Shown: positions 12,259-22,890 of the stretch, in pieces
Layout: each line of letters begins with the position of its first letter
Position numbering within the stretch: the first letter of the stretch is position 1
From: Alnus glutinosa
Taxonomy: Eukaryota; Streptophyta; Magnoliopsida; Fagales; Betulaceae
DNA length: 64,000 nt
Assembly (NCBI RefSeq): GCF_958979055.1
Contig: NC_084886.1
Span: forward strand, 41,342,654-41,406,653
Reading direction: 5' to 3'
Position numbers and translations under genes: made by a program
The notes under the pieces: generated by a model
Seen by the model: only the letters and a program-made list of their open reading frames with translations
Told to the model about the DNA's origin: nothing
Databases searched by the model: none

Positions 12259-14190
12259 TTAGTTCAGTTTTTATACATTATAGGTGTTCTGACTTAATAA
12301 AATTGAGTCTATACCCTCCCTGATTGGGTTCCCCTGCAAAGTTCCATTTACATGATAGTGATATTTGATTATTTGGTGTTTATAAATTAATTTGTAAATA
12401 TTCGTCTTTGTATCTGTTTCATTTTAGTTGAAACTTATCAGATTCATCTTATTGTTTCATTTTGTAATTACTTCAATTTGAAACTTCCAATAACACCCCC
12501 CTTCCCTCTCTTAATGGAAGGTCCTTGCACTACCCAATATTTTGTATTAAACTGTGTGTGGGAAATCCTTTTACCATTCAACTTAAAGGCTATCTCGAGC
12601 CTGTGGTGTTTGTCATGGCCAATTATATGGTGTTCTATGATTGCATGATCGACGTTTGGTAGAGCTTCATGTATGCCTTTTTGGTTTAAAATTGTCAATG
12701 TGCTGCTGAACACCAATTACTTGGATCAGTTCCATAACTTACATGGAGCTGTTTTCATGATTTCAGCTTTATCTAGGACCTTATCCTTCAAATCATAGTC
12801 GACTTTTCTTACTGTGTTGACAGGCATTCTTCTGGTTTTCTTCTTACTGTTGCAGTTCAGTAATATTAAAGCCAGAATGTCTTATCTTTTTTTCTTTTTC
12901 TTTTCTGCAATCTAGATGGATACAGCATTTTATTTGCACCGACTCTTTCTATATTGATGCCAAGATCATCATAGAAAATTTTGTATTCCCTTTCCGTGTT
13001 AGCCATAATGATAATGGCTTTGTTCTTATAGAGCTGGGTACCATCGGTCTATATCATGAACGTAGCTGGATTGGAACCCAAGCATTGAGCGAATGCTTGT
13101 TATGCTTTTCTTCTCTCTAAATCGACGTCAAGAATCATTTTCCCCACCCCTTTACTTCTTTCATGTTACTTGTAGTCTCAGAGCTTATTTGAATTCTTGA
13201 CCTGGCGTTACTGTGTATTAGGGTTTAATTGCCTAGTTACCGTTAAAATCGCAATGATTTCTATGCTCAAGGACATATTTTCAAATCGTTGTACCCAATT
13301 TGTGGCTGAGACACCGCCGGCAGCTGCCTCAACAGAGGTGAAAACGGCAATTGATGGGCGGTAGAGGTGCTGCAACAAGCTAGCATCATGGCAGCCTAAT
13401 TTTTATGATCATCTAGTTGGACTAATGATTATGAAGAGTTAATCACAGCCCCGAACGAACCCTGTCAGTGCTTACTCTAAGCATCAACATTTGAATAGCT
13501 AGGTTCGTTTTGATGACCCAAAACCATTTAAGCTATCCTTGAGATCTACAGAAGTACCAATAAATTCCTTAATCTGAATTTTTATTTTTTTTTATTTTTT
13601 TTTCTAAAAATTTAAAAATCCAAATTAATCTACACTGCAATAAGGGGCTCATTAAAAGAGCTTGTTTAGGAGAGTACATTCGGCAAGGGCGTACTGCCAG
13701 CTTTCTCGAATCTCGAACAATAGTATTATTTCCATTTGATGCGCTGATTAATAAATAAAATAAACGTATTTTTTAAAAAAAAAAGAAAAAAAATTAAAAC
13801 AGTATAAATTAAGGTATATATTGTTCGATTTTTTTTTTAAAAGAAATAAAAAAATAAAAAAAATTAGCCCATATGTTTATACCGATTTGTAATAAACTCC
13901 ACGTATAAAAATTCTTTGAGAGCTTAATGGTGGTATGCAAAAATAACAATAGGTTTTTGCACACCAAACTTCTGATTTAAATTTTTTTTACAGAAAATGT
14001 TAAAATACCATGTCAGCACCGATCAAATTTGATACGTATCATCCATTTCGAAATATATAAATTTATAAAATATATAAAAATAATTAAAATCTGTTTTCTT
14101 TTAAGAAAAAAAGCTTGAAGAGGGGCGTGCACTCAACGCTCTTCGTCATTAGAGTGGTTGCTTGCATTTCCGTTGTTAGACCAAGCTAGT
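12259..14190. other. Intergenic DNA, no gene recognised
   Basis: AT-rich sequence with poly(T)/poly(A) tracts (about 13580-13620, 13770-13870). The BSD 3' UTR lies at the start. An 82-codon minus-strand open frame at 12468-12716 has no recognisable domain and is judged random. The last part (about 13900-14190) may be the decayed interior of the LTR element that follows, but no coding sequence can be read in it. Confidence 0.5.
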
Positions 14191-14191
14191 T

Positions 14192-14735
14192 AAGGCTCTG
14201 ATACCAATTGACATAGCAAAAGCGATAAAAGTGATTGAAAAGTTGTATTTTTAATTCACAGATCAACACGTTTATAATGAAAGCTAAATTGTTATTCAAC
14301 TTTAAAAAAAAAAAAAAAAAAAAAATAGTATTCTCCATACAATCATGATTCTTTTATAACAAACCTAAGAGCTTAGAAAGGCCAGAAATTAATTTTAGCA
14401 CCAACCTAAAATGGACCAAATCGCATAAAGATTGAAATTCATAGAAATGAAGGAAAGTATAAATGTCAAAAATTAAACCAAATCAAGAAAAACTCAAAAG
14501 TGATAGAATTAATTCTTTGCCAAAAATAGAAGATCGCCCAAATTATTCTGCATCAGATGATCTGTTCAAGCGGATTTCTAGCGGAATATTCTGTCTGGAC
14601 TTTGCTCGAACGGACTTTTACTAGAGCACTCTGATTGACTTGGCTCGAACCAACTTTTAACGGAGTTCGAGCCAACTTCTAGCAGAGTGCTCTATGCGCC
14701 GCACCCGGTTAGGGCACAAGAGAATATCAATTTGT
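14192..14735 (-). mobile_element. LTR with adjacent tRNA-Met primer site, minus strand
   Basis: At about 14196-14208 the plus strand reads ggctctgataccaattg, the reverse complement of the initiator tRNA-Met primer site (tggtatcagagcc) used by copia elements. The LTR then begins at tgacatag (14209) in plus-strand reading and probably ends between 14716 and 14735. The LTR contains diverged internal repeats with cgaac(c/g)aacttttaac (about 14570-14690). Any internal region would lie to the left, where nothing recognisable is left. A fossil; the outer boundary is uncertain. Confidence 0.55.
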
Positions 14736-14754
14736 AATAATTAGAATTTCCACC

Positions 14755-15038
14755 AGTAATAGAAGTTTGGTCGGACCAACTGTATCCAGATATGATTTTG
14801 CTAAAAATAAGCCTCCGGTTGATGATATACTAGCATTACATGCAGAAGCCTTGGAAACTTGGATACAGTTGGAACAGTTGGGAAGAAGGAACCAGGGGAG
14901 GTGCCATTGGAGACTTTGAAACTGTTGGCAGAAGGTGGAGCCACTGCACCACCCTGGAGGCCGTTTTCGGACGAGACCGGTGATCAAATCATGCATGAAA
15001 CTCCTACCGATCGAGTATCTGACCATCAAACTGGCTAG
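14755..15038 (+). pseudogene. Unidentified gene fragment, frameshifted
   Basis: Two protein-like stretches in adjacent frames look like one C-terminal piece: a first with PPVDDILALHAEALETWIQL (about 14810-14880), and after a one-base frame change a second with GEVPLETLKLLAEGG and PPWRPFSDETGD, ending at a stop at 15036-15038. Composition and the clean terminal stop suggest a former exon, not noise. I do not recognise the family. It lies beside an LTR relic and could be a captured or retroposed fragment. Confidence 0.4.
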
Positions 15039-15692
15039 TTACAGCGCCACGGGGTGGGGGCGCCTGGGAGAGAGGTTTTAAGGGTAAGAAAAAAGATTAC
15101 TGCTTAACAAGGATTAGAGCAAGAAACCAGTAAATAAGACAGGCCACCTAACGAACTGGTAGCTTCTTATTTGTGCAGAATTAGTTTATTGAAATAAAAA
15201 AGAAAAGAAAAGAAAAAAAAACCAGGCAAGAAGCTGCAGATAACATTAAAAAGTCAATACAATTACTTAGAAAGACTAGAGCCAGCCAGAGATGAATATT
15301 ATTGAATCATGCAGGACAAACAGCGAATGTTGTATCTGAATATCAAGCTGACTTTTCGCATGACAAAAAGTAGCCAAAATTAATCAGAAGGGTCATGCCA
15401 CTTTACCATGCAGTGGCTTCTTCTTGAGCATAATTTGGAACAAACAAAACTCGAAGAAGACCAGAAAATGGAAAACAATCCACATAAAATATATTTGCCG
15501 AGCATGATAAGGCAAATTTAAAACTAGAATCTGCAAGTAATAAACAGCCCACTCGGTTGTAAAATAGTATAGGGAAACATATATTATACACAATTTTGTG
15601 TTCAGTTTTAGACGATAATCTGCGTAGTAGTAGTAGTAGCATTAGATTGATCAGCCAAGCCAAAACCCACGCCGCCAAAATGCCCAACACAG

Positions 15693-17116
15693 CTAATTGT
15701 TGGCCTGTCTCAGAATCCGCAAAATGGAAAGGAACAGGTTCAGAATGTCCAGATAAAGAGTAACGGAGGCCCAAATGTACTCATCATAAGTGAAGCGCTT
15801 GATGAGGTTGTCGGTGTCGTACACAATGTAGCCCGAGAAAATTATGGCACCCATTGCACCATAAATAGCAACAGATGTTGAGCCAAGCGGGAAGAACATC
15901 TGCATAACACAGGATCCACCAAGTCAGAAAAAGGCTGCACACGCATGTGTAAATATGTTCAGATTGAACGGAATTTTTTTTTTTTTCTTTTTTTGATAAT
16001 CGGGGTATTTGGGGCTTTGTCCCCGACTAGATCTCAGGACACCGTGCAAAGCGATCCCTCCACACGGGTTGGGTAAAGCTCGGGCTTTCCCTCGTGATCT
16101 TGGCCCCAATGAATTGTTTGCACTTGAGGAGGATCGAACCTTAGAGGCACCAGGAGCAAATGAGCCAAGTGACTTACTACTTGAGCCAACTCCTTGGGGT
16201 TACATTGAACTAATCAAGAACATGTCCAGGTAAATGAAAGCAGGATCTGACCTGGAGAAAACCAGTAAGGATAAGGACGAAGAGGCTGGTGAATAAGATT
16301 GGTCCAAGATAGCTGAAGTCCTTGCCCTTCTTAGACGCCCAGAAGGTGTACCCAGTTAAGGAGGAAACCACAGCTGAGGTTAAGATTAATGCTTCAAGCA
16401 CAAGTTTTCCTGCATGCACGCAATGCAAAAAGGATAATCAGATCACAGTCCTAAGAATTCATATTTCATCCTAGAATTCTTTGCAGGAAACACTTACCAT
16501 CCGTATTAGCACAGCTTACACCAACTGTAAGGCTCAGGGACAAGGTGAAAAGTCCAAGGAAGATAAAGTTCAGGGGGTGCTTTTGTTGATATACATACAT
16601 GGGCCACAACACTGCAGAGACTTAGGTTGGTTAGGACGATGAAGCTAGCACATCAATAACGAAAACAAAGACACAAGAAGGATCCAACCGAGTCCTCGGA
16701 AAGTGAAATTGATTATCGGTAGCACAGCTGATGTAAGTTCAACTTTGCATAAACTAGCCATTTCAAGCAATCTACATATCTGGCTGAGAGTATCATCTGC
16801 TTCAGGAATGGCATCAATTTGGAAAATACTAATTCCTTTTTTTCCTTTTTTATTGATAAAGTTATCCATACACCCAGTGGATCTTGAAACCCCGAGCACA
16901 CCCTCCAGCCAGTTCTTATTTGAGCCAGAAAGGACGAGTTTTTGAGAGCTCCACATAAGCTTATGTCCACAATGCTCACTCATAATGATACATAGAAGTT
17001 GAACCAAGCAAATTTAGGTTCAAATTTTCCCTGGTGAGAATCCTTTTAGCAACAACAAATCTCTCTTTCTGGTGGATAATTATATCGCATAAAATTTTTG
17101 TTAAATATGCATCAAC

Positions 17117-17148
<32 letters not shown>

Positions 17149-17853
17149 TTAAAAAAGAAAAAAAAGAAAACCGATTTGGAAATCATTTTAGATACTTATC
17201 TTGCTGGGTAGCAAGAAATCATAATGGGAATTCTCATATCCCAATCTCGGATTATCCAACAAGCAAAAATGAAATCACCAGAAGCAAGAACATCGAAACA
17301 CTATCAAACCCAGAATACTGCAAACAAATGGATCGACAATCAAACGCCCATCAAATAGAACCTGATCTCACTTCTTAAAAAAAACCCCTCTTTCTAAATG
17401 AGACAAGCATCATCTATCTCACCCACACACACACAAGCATGCATAACAGCAGAAACCCAGATCACCAAAAAGCAAGTTAATTCACGAATTACCCAGATCA
17501 CAAAGCCATACATACAGATTAAAAAAATAAAAAAAAAATACATATCGAAAAAGCGAAGCCAAAGGGCGGAATCTGGGGGTTTACGTACAGATGAGGGGGA
17601 GGAACATGAGCAAGAGCACCAGCCCAGGATTGCCTCTGAGGAGATCGTTGACCGGGGTGTAGAGGACGGTGATGAAGGAGACGAGGGTGGTGAGGACGAA
17701 CTGGGCGGCAAGGATACCGTAGACCTTGCGGATGAAGCCCCATCGGAGCTGGTTCTCGCCGTAGCTAAGACCCGGGTACAGGGTCTCCCCTGACTCAAGA
17801 TCTACCTCCCCAGCACCCTTCGCGCCCACACCCGTGTACCCGTCCTTGAACAT
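15693..17853 (-). CDS. LFG5: LIFEGUARD / BI-1-like transmembrane protein (LFG5 type)
   Basis: Four minus-strand exons join in phase to 247 residues: 17853-17589, 16611-16498, 16409-16252 and 15899-15693. The protein aligns over its length with Arabidopsis LFG5 as I remember it (GYT.VG near the N terminus; LRWGFIRKVYGILAAQ; TFWASKKGKDFSYLGPILF; FSGYIVYDTDNLIKRFTYDE; LYLDILNLFLSILRILRQ) and has the seven hydrophobic segments of the Bax-inhibitor-1 fold. Such proteins sit in ER or other endomembranes and modulate calcium leak and cell death. I start at 17853 (MFKDGYTGVG) because it matches LFG5; an in-frame ATG at 17998 would add a 48-residue, low-complexity extension and is probably 5' UTR. Intron 3 carries a SINE; intron 1 carries a long poly(C). 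Confidence 0.95.
15963..16210 (-). mobile_element. tRNA-derived SINE in LFG intron 3
   Basis: Read on the minus strand, the element starts near 16203 with a tRNA-like head: box A TGGCTCAAGTAG and box B GGTTCGATCCTCC about 45 bp later. A tRNA-unrelated body follows (ending in ggggacaaagccccaaatac) and then an A-rich tail (the T-rich run at 15974-15996 on plus). A 7-bp direct repeat attgaac (15963-15969 and 16204-16210) is a candidate target duplication, although four extra bases separate the left copy from the tail. It stands in the same orientation as the host gene. Confidence 0.8.
17118..17158 (+). repeat. Poly(C) tract of 41 bases
   Basis: An uninterrupted run of 41 C on the plus strand (G on the coding strand of the LFG gene), inside LFG intron 1 and followed by A-rich sequence. 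Homopolymers this long are prone to assembly error, so the exact length is unreliable. Confidence 0.8.
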
Positions 17854-18000
17854 TATTATCTTCTCTTTTTTCTCTGTGTCTCTCTGGGATTTCTCTCTGA
17901 TTTGTGTACCCTTTTGACTCGTTGAGTCGTTGGTGGATGATGACTCTCCACGTTTTCTAGGTACTTTCGTCGATGGTCGATGGTCGATGGAGTTTTCCAA

Positions 18001-18142
18001 GTTTTGATTATTAATTTATATTATTAATTAAATGGTTTCAGAATTTTCAGTTTATTGTATGATTTGGAATTTCTTTTGGGTTTTGTTAGATTATTATTTA
18101 TCATTTATCAACCTCATATTTATTACATATTTTAAAATGATC

Positions 18143-18186
<44 letters not shown>

Positions 18187-18379
18187 ATAATGTATTTTAA
18201 AATTAATAATAAGAGTTTAAATTTACATATACATATTTGTTTAACAATTGTAACTATTTTTTATTATTAGATTTGGTGTTAAATAGGTCGGGTGGTTCCA
18301 TTACCACCAACTTTCAATTGTAGGCTTTTAATTTTTTTTTTTTTTTAACGTTATGCTTAATGCTTATGCACAAAAGTGA
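18001..18379. other. LFG upstream DNA
   Basis: AT-rich region upstream of the LFG gene with a (TA)n microsatellite at about 18147-18184. No gene and no convincing TATA position seen. Confidence 0.5.
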
Positions 18380-19390
18380 TGTTGACATATGATGGAAGAG
18401 AGAAAAGTTTACTTCGCTATAAAACCAAAATGGCAAAACTTAGAAATCAATGTCCGAGAAGATAGAAAATTCCCCTTTATTCAAGGCTTTACTAGGGAAT
18501 AAAAATGGGTCTAATCAAGAATACAAAAAAGTTGAAATGCGTTGGGAAATAATTCTATTTAGACCCGCTTATCTCATCTCATCTCATAATCATGGGCCTA
18601 AAGGTTTTGCATTAGGCTATGAAGTCTTTTGATCACCTAAAGCTCACAAAGACACGGCTTATATACAGTAGCTCGGTACTTGCCAACCCTGGATAGAGGA
18701 CATTTCGGAATCGCCATGAAGAATACTCGTATCGGATCACCCTAGAAACAAATATGTCTCGGGAGACCATGACCGGTGAGTATACTACAAATTAGTCTCG
18801 GATGTTAATATCCTAAGACAACAGAGAGAATTTGTTCAGAACAAAATGGTTCGTATTGGTCTCGGCACAGGTACATCCGAAAACTACCAAGAGCCAACCG
18901 AGGCAGAGGATATACGGGATCCTTATCTCGATATGCAAGGAGGGATTCACGGGGAAAATCCACCTCGAAATTCTAGGAAAGGTTGTTACGAAGTCTCAAT
19001 CTTGAATTCTTCGAGATTAACTCTTATCCCACACGATTCGAAATAAGGTCTCAATCCCAAATTCTTATGGCTCTTATCCCACCTAATCCGGAATAAGAAT
19101 CATACCCAAATTCGAATTGGAATCAACAAGTTGAATAGGAGTATAGGACTCCAAGTCCTACAGACTCTAAGTCGAACATGACTCATTGCTTATAAATAGG
19201 CTCATACCCTATGTATAAAAACAACTCTAATTATTGTGCTTTCACTACTCCATATAAATTGTCTTAAGATACTAATTTGAGTCCTTGCCGACACACTTGG
19301 CAAGCTCCTTTGCTTGATTTCTTTGTCCTGTAGCACTCGGAAAAAGCACCATGAAAGGTGTACATCACCAAATCAGAAATTGTCCCAACA
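18380..19390 (+). mobile_element. Gypsy LTR (Tat-type), about 1.0 kb
   Basis: Ends are tgttg at 18380 and caaca at 19390. A TATA-like cttataaatagg lies near 19190, at the right depth for an LTR promoter. Immediately after the LTR the sequence gtttggtgttctctg resembles a decayed Tat/Ogre-type primer site (consensus gtttggcgccgtctg, from memory). That fixes this as a 5' LTR on the plus strand. Little of the element remains beyond. A fossil. Confidence 0.6.
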
Positions 19391-19665
19391 GTTTGGTGTT
19401 CTCTGTAAAAATGACAATGGGTTGGGTCGAATAGTGGCTGGAGACATAGAGGGCCGCCAAGGATGGTAACAGATGGTGATTGGAGACAACAAAGGGACGG
19501 TAGGGATGGCAATAAATTGTGACCGGAGATGGTAGAAGATTGCCAAATATAGTTGTCGGCAGTAGCCAAAGCCTGACGATGGCCAATGGAGGTTGGTAGT
19601 GGCTGACGATGAGCACCAATATAGTGGTCACGACCACTAGATGGTAAGCTAAAGATGGCTACGAC
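19391..19665 (+). mobile_element. Primer site and leader remnant of the gypsy element
   Basis: Short stretch after the LTR at 18380-19390, with G-rich diverged repeats (ggagatggt, ggagacaac). No element gene is readable. The minus-strand open frames here have no recognisable domain. The junction with the following AT-rich DNA is about 19665. Confidence 0.4.
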
Positions 19666-20369
19666 TAGGGCTGTAAATGAACTAGTCTACTCATTAGGAC
19701 AACCATCCTAATGAGTAACGATCGCGTAAAAATAAGGTTGTCATTTGCTAATAGTTTTGAAAAGCAATTTTTGGTTTAAATTTGAAAAATAATCCTGATA
19801 TAAGAGTGATGAGTGTTTTTAGTGTGGTTTATATTTGAAAAGTGTCTTGTATTTTGAAAAATGTTTTGTGTAATGAATTATTGATTTTGAGAAAAAGTAT
19901 ATATATATATATTTTTTTTTTCAAAACAAAAAAGTGTTTTCAAAATAACCAAGGCTTTCCTGACCACCAAAAAAAAGCAAGTATATCTAGAGGCCAATTA
20001 ATCTTTGTTAGAATCAAAGGGCAAGCCCAAAAGATTCTGAGCAATCAAAAAAATTCAAGAAGAAATCACTGGTTTGTATGTTATTTACATCAGGAAACTG
20101 ATTGCATCTTCAGCCGTAAAATGAAAACTTTAAGAATTAGCTGGGCCCCGTTATCAAGCATATATACTAGTGATTCAGCTATAAACTTCATCATATTCAT
20201 CAGTGCCTTCATGACATACCAAATCATGCTAAGAAAATACCTGGAAGATAAATTTTTGCTTCACAGTCATTAAAAAAATACACCCAACTGATCCTCTTCG
20301 TAAATTTGATCATAAATATGGTATAGAAGCTACAAACAACATATCCAGAAGAGTATTGATACCTCACAT
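19666..20369. other. DNA downstream of the PPR gene
   Basis: AT-rich, no gene recognised. The PPR 3' UTR should lie just left of 20370. A 143-codon plus-strand frame (19842-20273) begins in low-complexity sequence and has no domain; it is judged non-coding. Confidence 0.5.
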
Positions 20370-22190
20370 TCATCCTAAGATATCTGCTAGTTGTGTTTCG
20401 GCGAATCGGGAATTCTCTTTGCAAAATTTATTAACCAGAGACCGGCATATGCCTTCTTCGAGAGTATAACCTATCCTCAACATAAAATCTAATACAAGTA
20501 GAGTATCATTTGACATATCCCTTTCTAAGAGACATTGGACCAGTCTCTCAAAAGTATCTTTATTTGGTTTGAGCTTAAGCTTCAGCATTTCTAACAACCA
20601 TTCCATCCCCTCTTCAACATATCCTTGCTCGCACAAGCCAGAAATAATATGATCTCGAGTATAAACCATCGGTATCAGACCCCTACTTTGCATATCATTC
20701 CACAACTTTTTGGCTTCTTGAATGTCTCCCACCTTACAAAGCTTTTCAATAATGGGGGTAAATGAGGGAGTCGATGGCTGTAATCCCTGCACCAGGAGTT
20801 CATTTAACAGGTTTGTACTCTCAACCATCTTGTCTTCCTTGCAAAAACCTTGAATCAGAGTGTTGTATGTGATCACATCACGAACAACATCCTTGCAAGG
20901 CATTTCTGCAAACAGCTTATGAGCTTCATCTGTTCTTCCATTTGAACACAACCCTGCAATCATTGTGTTGTAACTCACTGTGGTTTCTCTATAACCTCTA
21001 TCACACATCTCCTTGTACAGCTTCCTGGCCTCTTCAAGTTTACCGATTTTACAGAACCCATAAATCAGTGCATTGTATGTGTATTCATTTGGAATATAAC
21101 CCTTCTGAATCATCTCGAACCACAGCTTCCTAGCATCCCCAAGCAATCCCATCTTGCAAAGACCATGAATCATTGTCGTGTACATGACCCTATCAGGGGC
21201 ATACCCTCTGTCCTTTAGATCATTGAAGACCCGAAAAGCCTCAAGCCGCTTTCTATTCTTGCAGAGCCCATTGATGACTTCCTGATATGTAAAAATATCG
21301 GGAGCACAGTTTTTTGCAATCATTGTGTGAAGGAGTTCAGATACTTTGGCATATTTCCTCTCCTTACAAAACCCAGATATCAATCTGTTAAAAGCAGCAT
21401 TTCCAGGGCCTAACCCATCTTCCAAAACCTGTCTCAGAAGTTCATAAGCTTTTGAAACTTGGTTATCATCACAAAAGGCTCGAATAAGATACCAAACAGT
21501 CTCAACATCAACTTTTGTCAAAACACCGGATTCCACCATCTCTATATATAATTTCCAAACAAGATCAGTCCTCCCAACCTTAAGAAAACCCGATAAAGCC
21601 GAATTCCAAGTAGCAATCGACGGGCAAACTCCAACCCCTCTCAACCTATCAAACACGCCAAGAGCTTCCTCGACCAACCCATCCTCACATAGACGCCGAA
21701 TGTAACACTCCAAAGAAGCCGCCTCGGGCTTAAAACCCGTGTAATCAAGAAAATCTTTTGCAGCAATACAGGCCTTAGCCTCAACAAGCGCATCAAAAAG
21801 CGCATTCAACGACAACAAGTCAGGTGAGAAACCCCTGAAAGAGCATAGCCAGTGAAAGAAACGGAGCGAGAGAAGCACATTGTTTTGGTGCTTCATTACC
21901 TCATTGAAAAACCTGGGATCAGAGAAATTGAAGGAAGGGAAATCGGAGAGCAGGGTCTGCTCCCATCTGGGTTTCGTTCTCGTGATCTTAGAAATCTCTT
22001 TGGCAATCTCTGTGAACTCAGTGTGCGCGTTTTGTGATGGTTCGCGATGTGGGTTTGGTTTGGCTTCTACGTTGCCACAATCACCTTCTTTGGTCTCAAT
22101 GGTGAGGCTTCGAATCTGGGTGTTGGGGTTTTGGCGAGTGCGAGGGTTTTGGCGAATGAAGACTACGATAGATGATGGTGCCCTCGCCAT
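20370..22190 (-). CDS. Pentatricopeptide repeat protein (P class)
   Basis: Intronless ORF of 606 residues, as usual for PPR genes. The first ~40 residues are rich in R, S, T and Q with few acids (MARAPSSIVVFIRQNPRTRQ), consistent with an organelle, probably mitochondrial, presequence. From about residue 125 there are roughly 13 tandem 35-residue PPR motifs, for example TYNALIYGFCKIGKLEEARKLYKEM, SYNTMIAGLCSNGRTDEAHKLF and TYNTLIQGFCKEDKMVESTNLL (each shown in part). No E, DYW or SMR domain follows, so this is P class: sequence-specific binding of organelle RNA for stability, processing or translation. Likely orthologue of At5g18950 by content and position. The start is the first ATG of the open frame. 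Confidence 0.93.
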   Translation of the reverse strand: MARAPSSIVVFIRQNPRTRQNPNTQIRSLTIETKEGDCGNVEAKPNPHREPSQNAHTEFTEIAKEISKITRTKPRWEQTLLSDFPSFNFSDPRFFNEVMKHQNNVLLSLRFFHWLCSFRGFSPDLLSLNALFDALVEAKACIAAKDFLDYTGFKPEAASLECYIRRLCEDGLVEEALGVFDRLRGVGVCPSIATWNSALSGFLKVGRTDLVWKLYIEMVESGVLTKVDVETVWYLIRAFCDDNQVSKAYELLRQVLEDGLGPGNAAFNRLISGFCKERKYAKVSELLHTMIAKNCAPDIFTYQEVINGLCKNRKRLEAFRVFNDLKDRGYAPDRVMYTTMIHGLCKMGLLGDARKLWFEMIQKGYIPNEYTYNALIYGFCKIGKLEEARKLYKEMCDRGYRETTVSYNTMIAGLCSNGRTDEAHKLFAEMPCKDVVRDVITYNTLIQGFCKEDKMVESTNLLNELLVQGLQPSTPSFTPIIEKLCKVGDIQEAKKLWNDMQSRGLIPMVYTRDHIISGLCEQGYVEEGMEWLLEMLKLKLKPNKDTFERLVQCLLERDMSNDTLLVLDFMLRIGYTLEEGICRSLVNKFCKENSRFAETQLADILG

Positions 22191-22470
22191 AAAGGATCAC
22201 TGTTTGTGATTCTCATCAATGGGATTCTAAGTTTTCAAGCTAAAAAAAAGAAAAAAGAAAATGGAAACTTTATATATAAACAATGAATCTAATAGAGGAA
22301 ATCTTCAAAATAAACTTACAGATTCTTGGGCTTTGAGGCTTGAGGCAGAATTGCAGAAACGGAACCACAACCGTGAAAATGAAATCCACAAATTTTAGAG
22401 AAGAAATGGTAGGCCATTAAGAGTGAAAGAAGAGCTTTCGGAACTTTTTCTTCGCTATATAAGTCTCTTT
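22191..22470 (-). promoter_or_regulatory. PPR core promoter and probable 5' UTR with an intron
   Basis: On the minus strand a TATA box (ttatatag, about 22463-22456) precedes a CT-rich leader. A strong donor (gaatct|gtaagttt) sits at about 22316, and a pyrimidine-rich acceptor (…aacttag) near 22228, shortly before the PPR ATG, suggesting a small 5' UTR intron. The leader contains an upstream ATG at 22417 that opens MAYHFFSKICGFHFHG. Transcript structure is inferred from signals only. Confidence 0.45.
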
Positions 22471-22640
22471 TTGTCGTATTTTTTTCAACAAGTAAAGCGG
22501 CTGTTCGGAGCAGCGCTTTCAGTAGAACTCGTGGAAACGCCTTATCGCCTTGCAAACGTGAGCTCAAGCAGCGGCTTTGATGTAAGTATATAAGAAGGTT
22601 TGGGTTGCTTTTTTTCTTTTCTTTTTTCTATTCTTTTTTT

Positions 22641-22765
22641 TTTTTCCTAATCAGAACCCAATTGACTCCATCTCTGTGATTTCTCAGCATTATTATCATA
22701 GTTTGATCTGTGGCTTTTGGAATTGATAATCACAGAGGGAGCCGATTGGATTCTGATTAGGAAAA
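22641..22765. ncRNA. Candidate microRNA-precursor-like hairpin
   Basis: Two arms (22646-22682 and about 22725-22761) pair almost perfectly: an 11-bp outer stem (cctaatcagaa / ttctgattagg), then about 13 positions with two mismatches and one G-U, a 2-nt bulge, and ten further pairs (ctctgtgatt / aatcacagag). The loop is about 43 nt. Size and pairing fit a plant MIRNA foldback. I do not recognise a conserved miRNA family in either arm. A very small MITE is the main alternative. The strand cannot be decided. It stands about 180 bp upstream of the PPR promoter. Confidence 0.45.
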
Positions 22766-22890
22766 TAAATACTAGATAATAAACAAAAGGTATGTGAGAG
22801 GCGAGGGATCGTTGTACTAATTAAGAGAGAGAAAGAGAAAGAAGATAAATATGTAAGGATTTAGAACAACTTACCTATGATAAAAATTTA

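Noticed and set aside
12468-12716. 82-codon minus-strand open frame
   Set aside because: No recognisable motif, within the BSD 3' flank; length is expected by chance.
19842-20273. 143-codon plus-strand open frame downstream of the PPR gene
   Set aside because: It begins in poly(TA)/poly(T) sequence, has no domain, and no codon bias or splice support.
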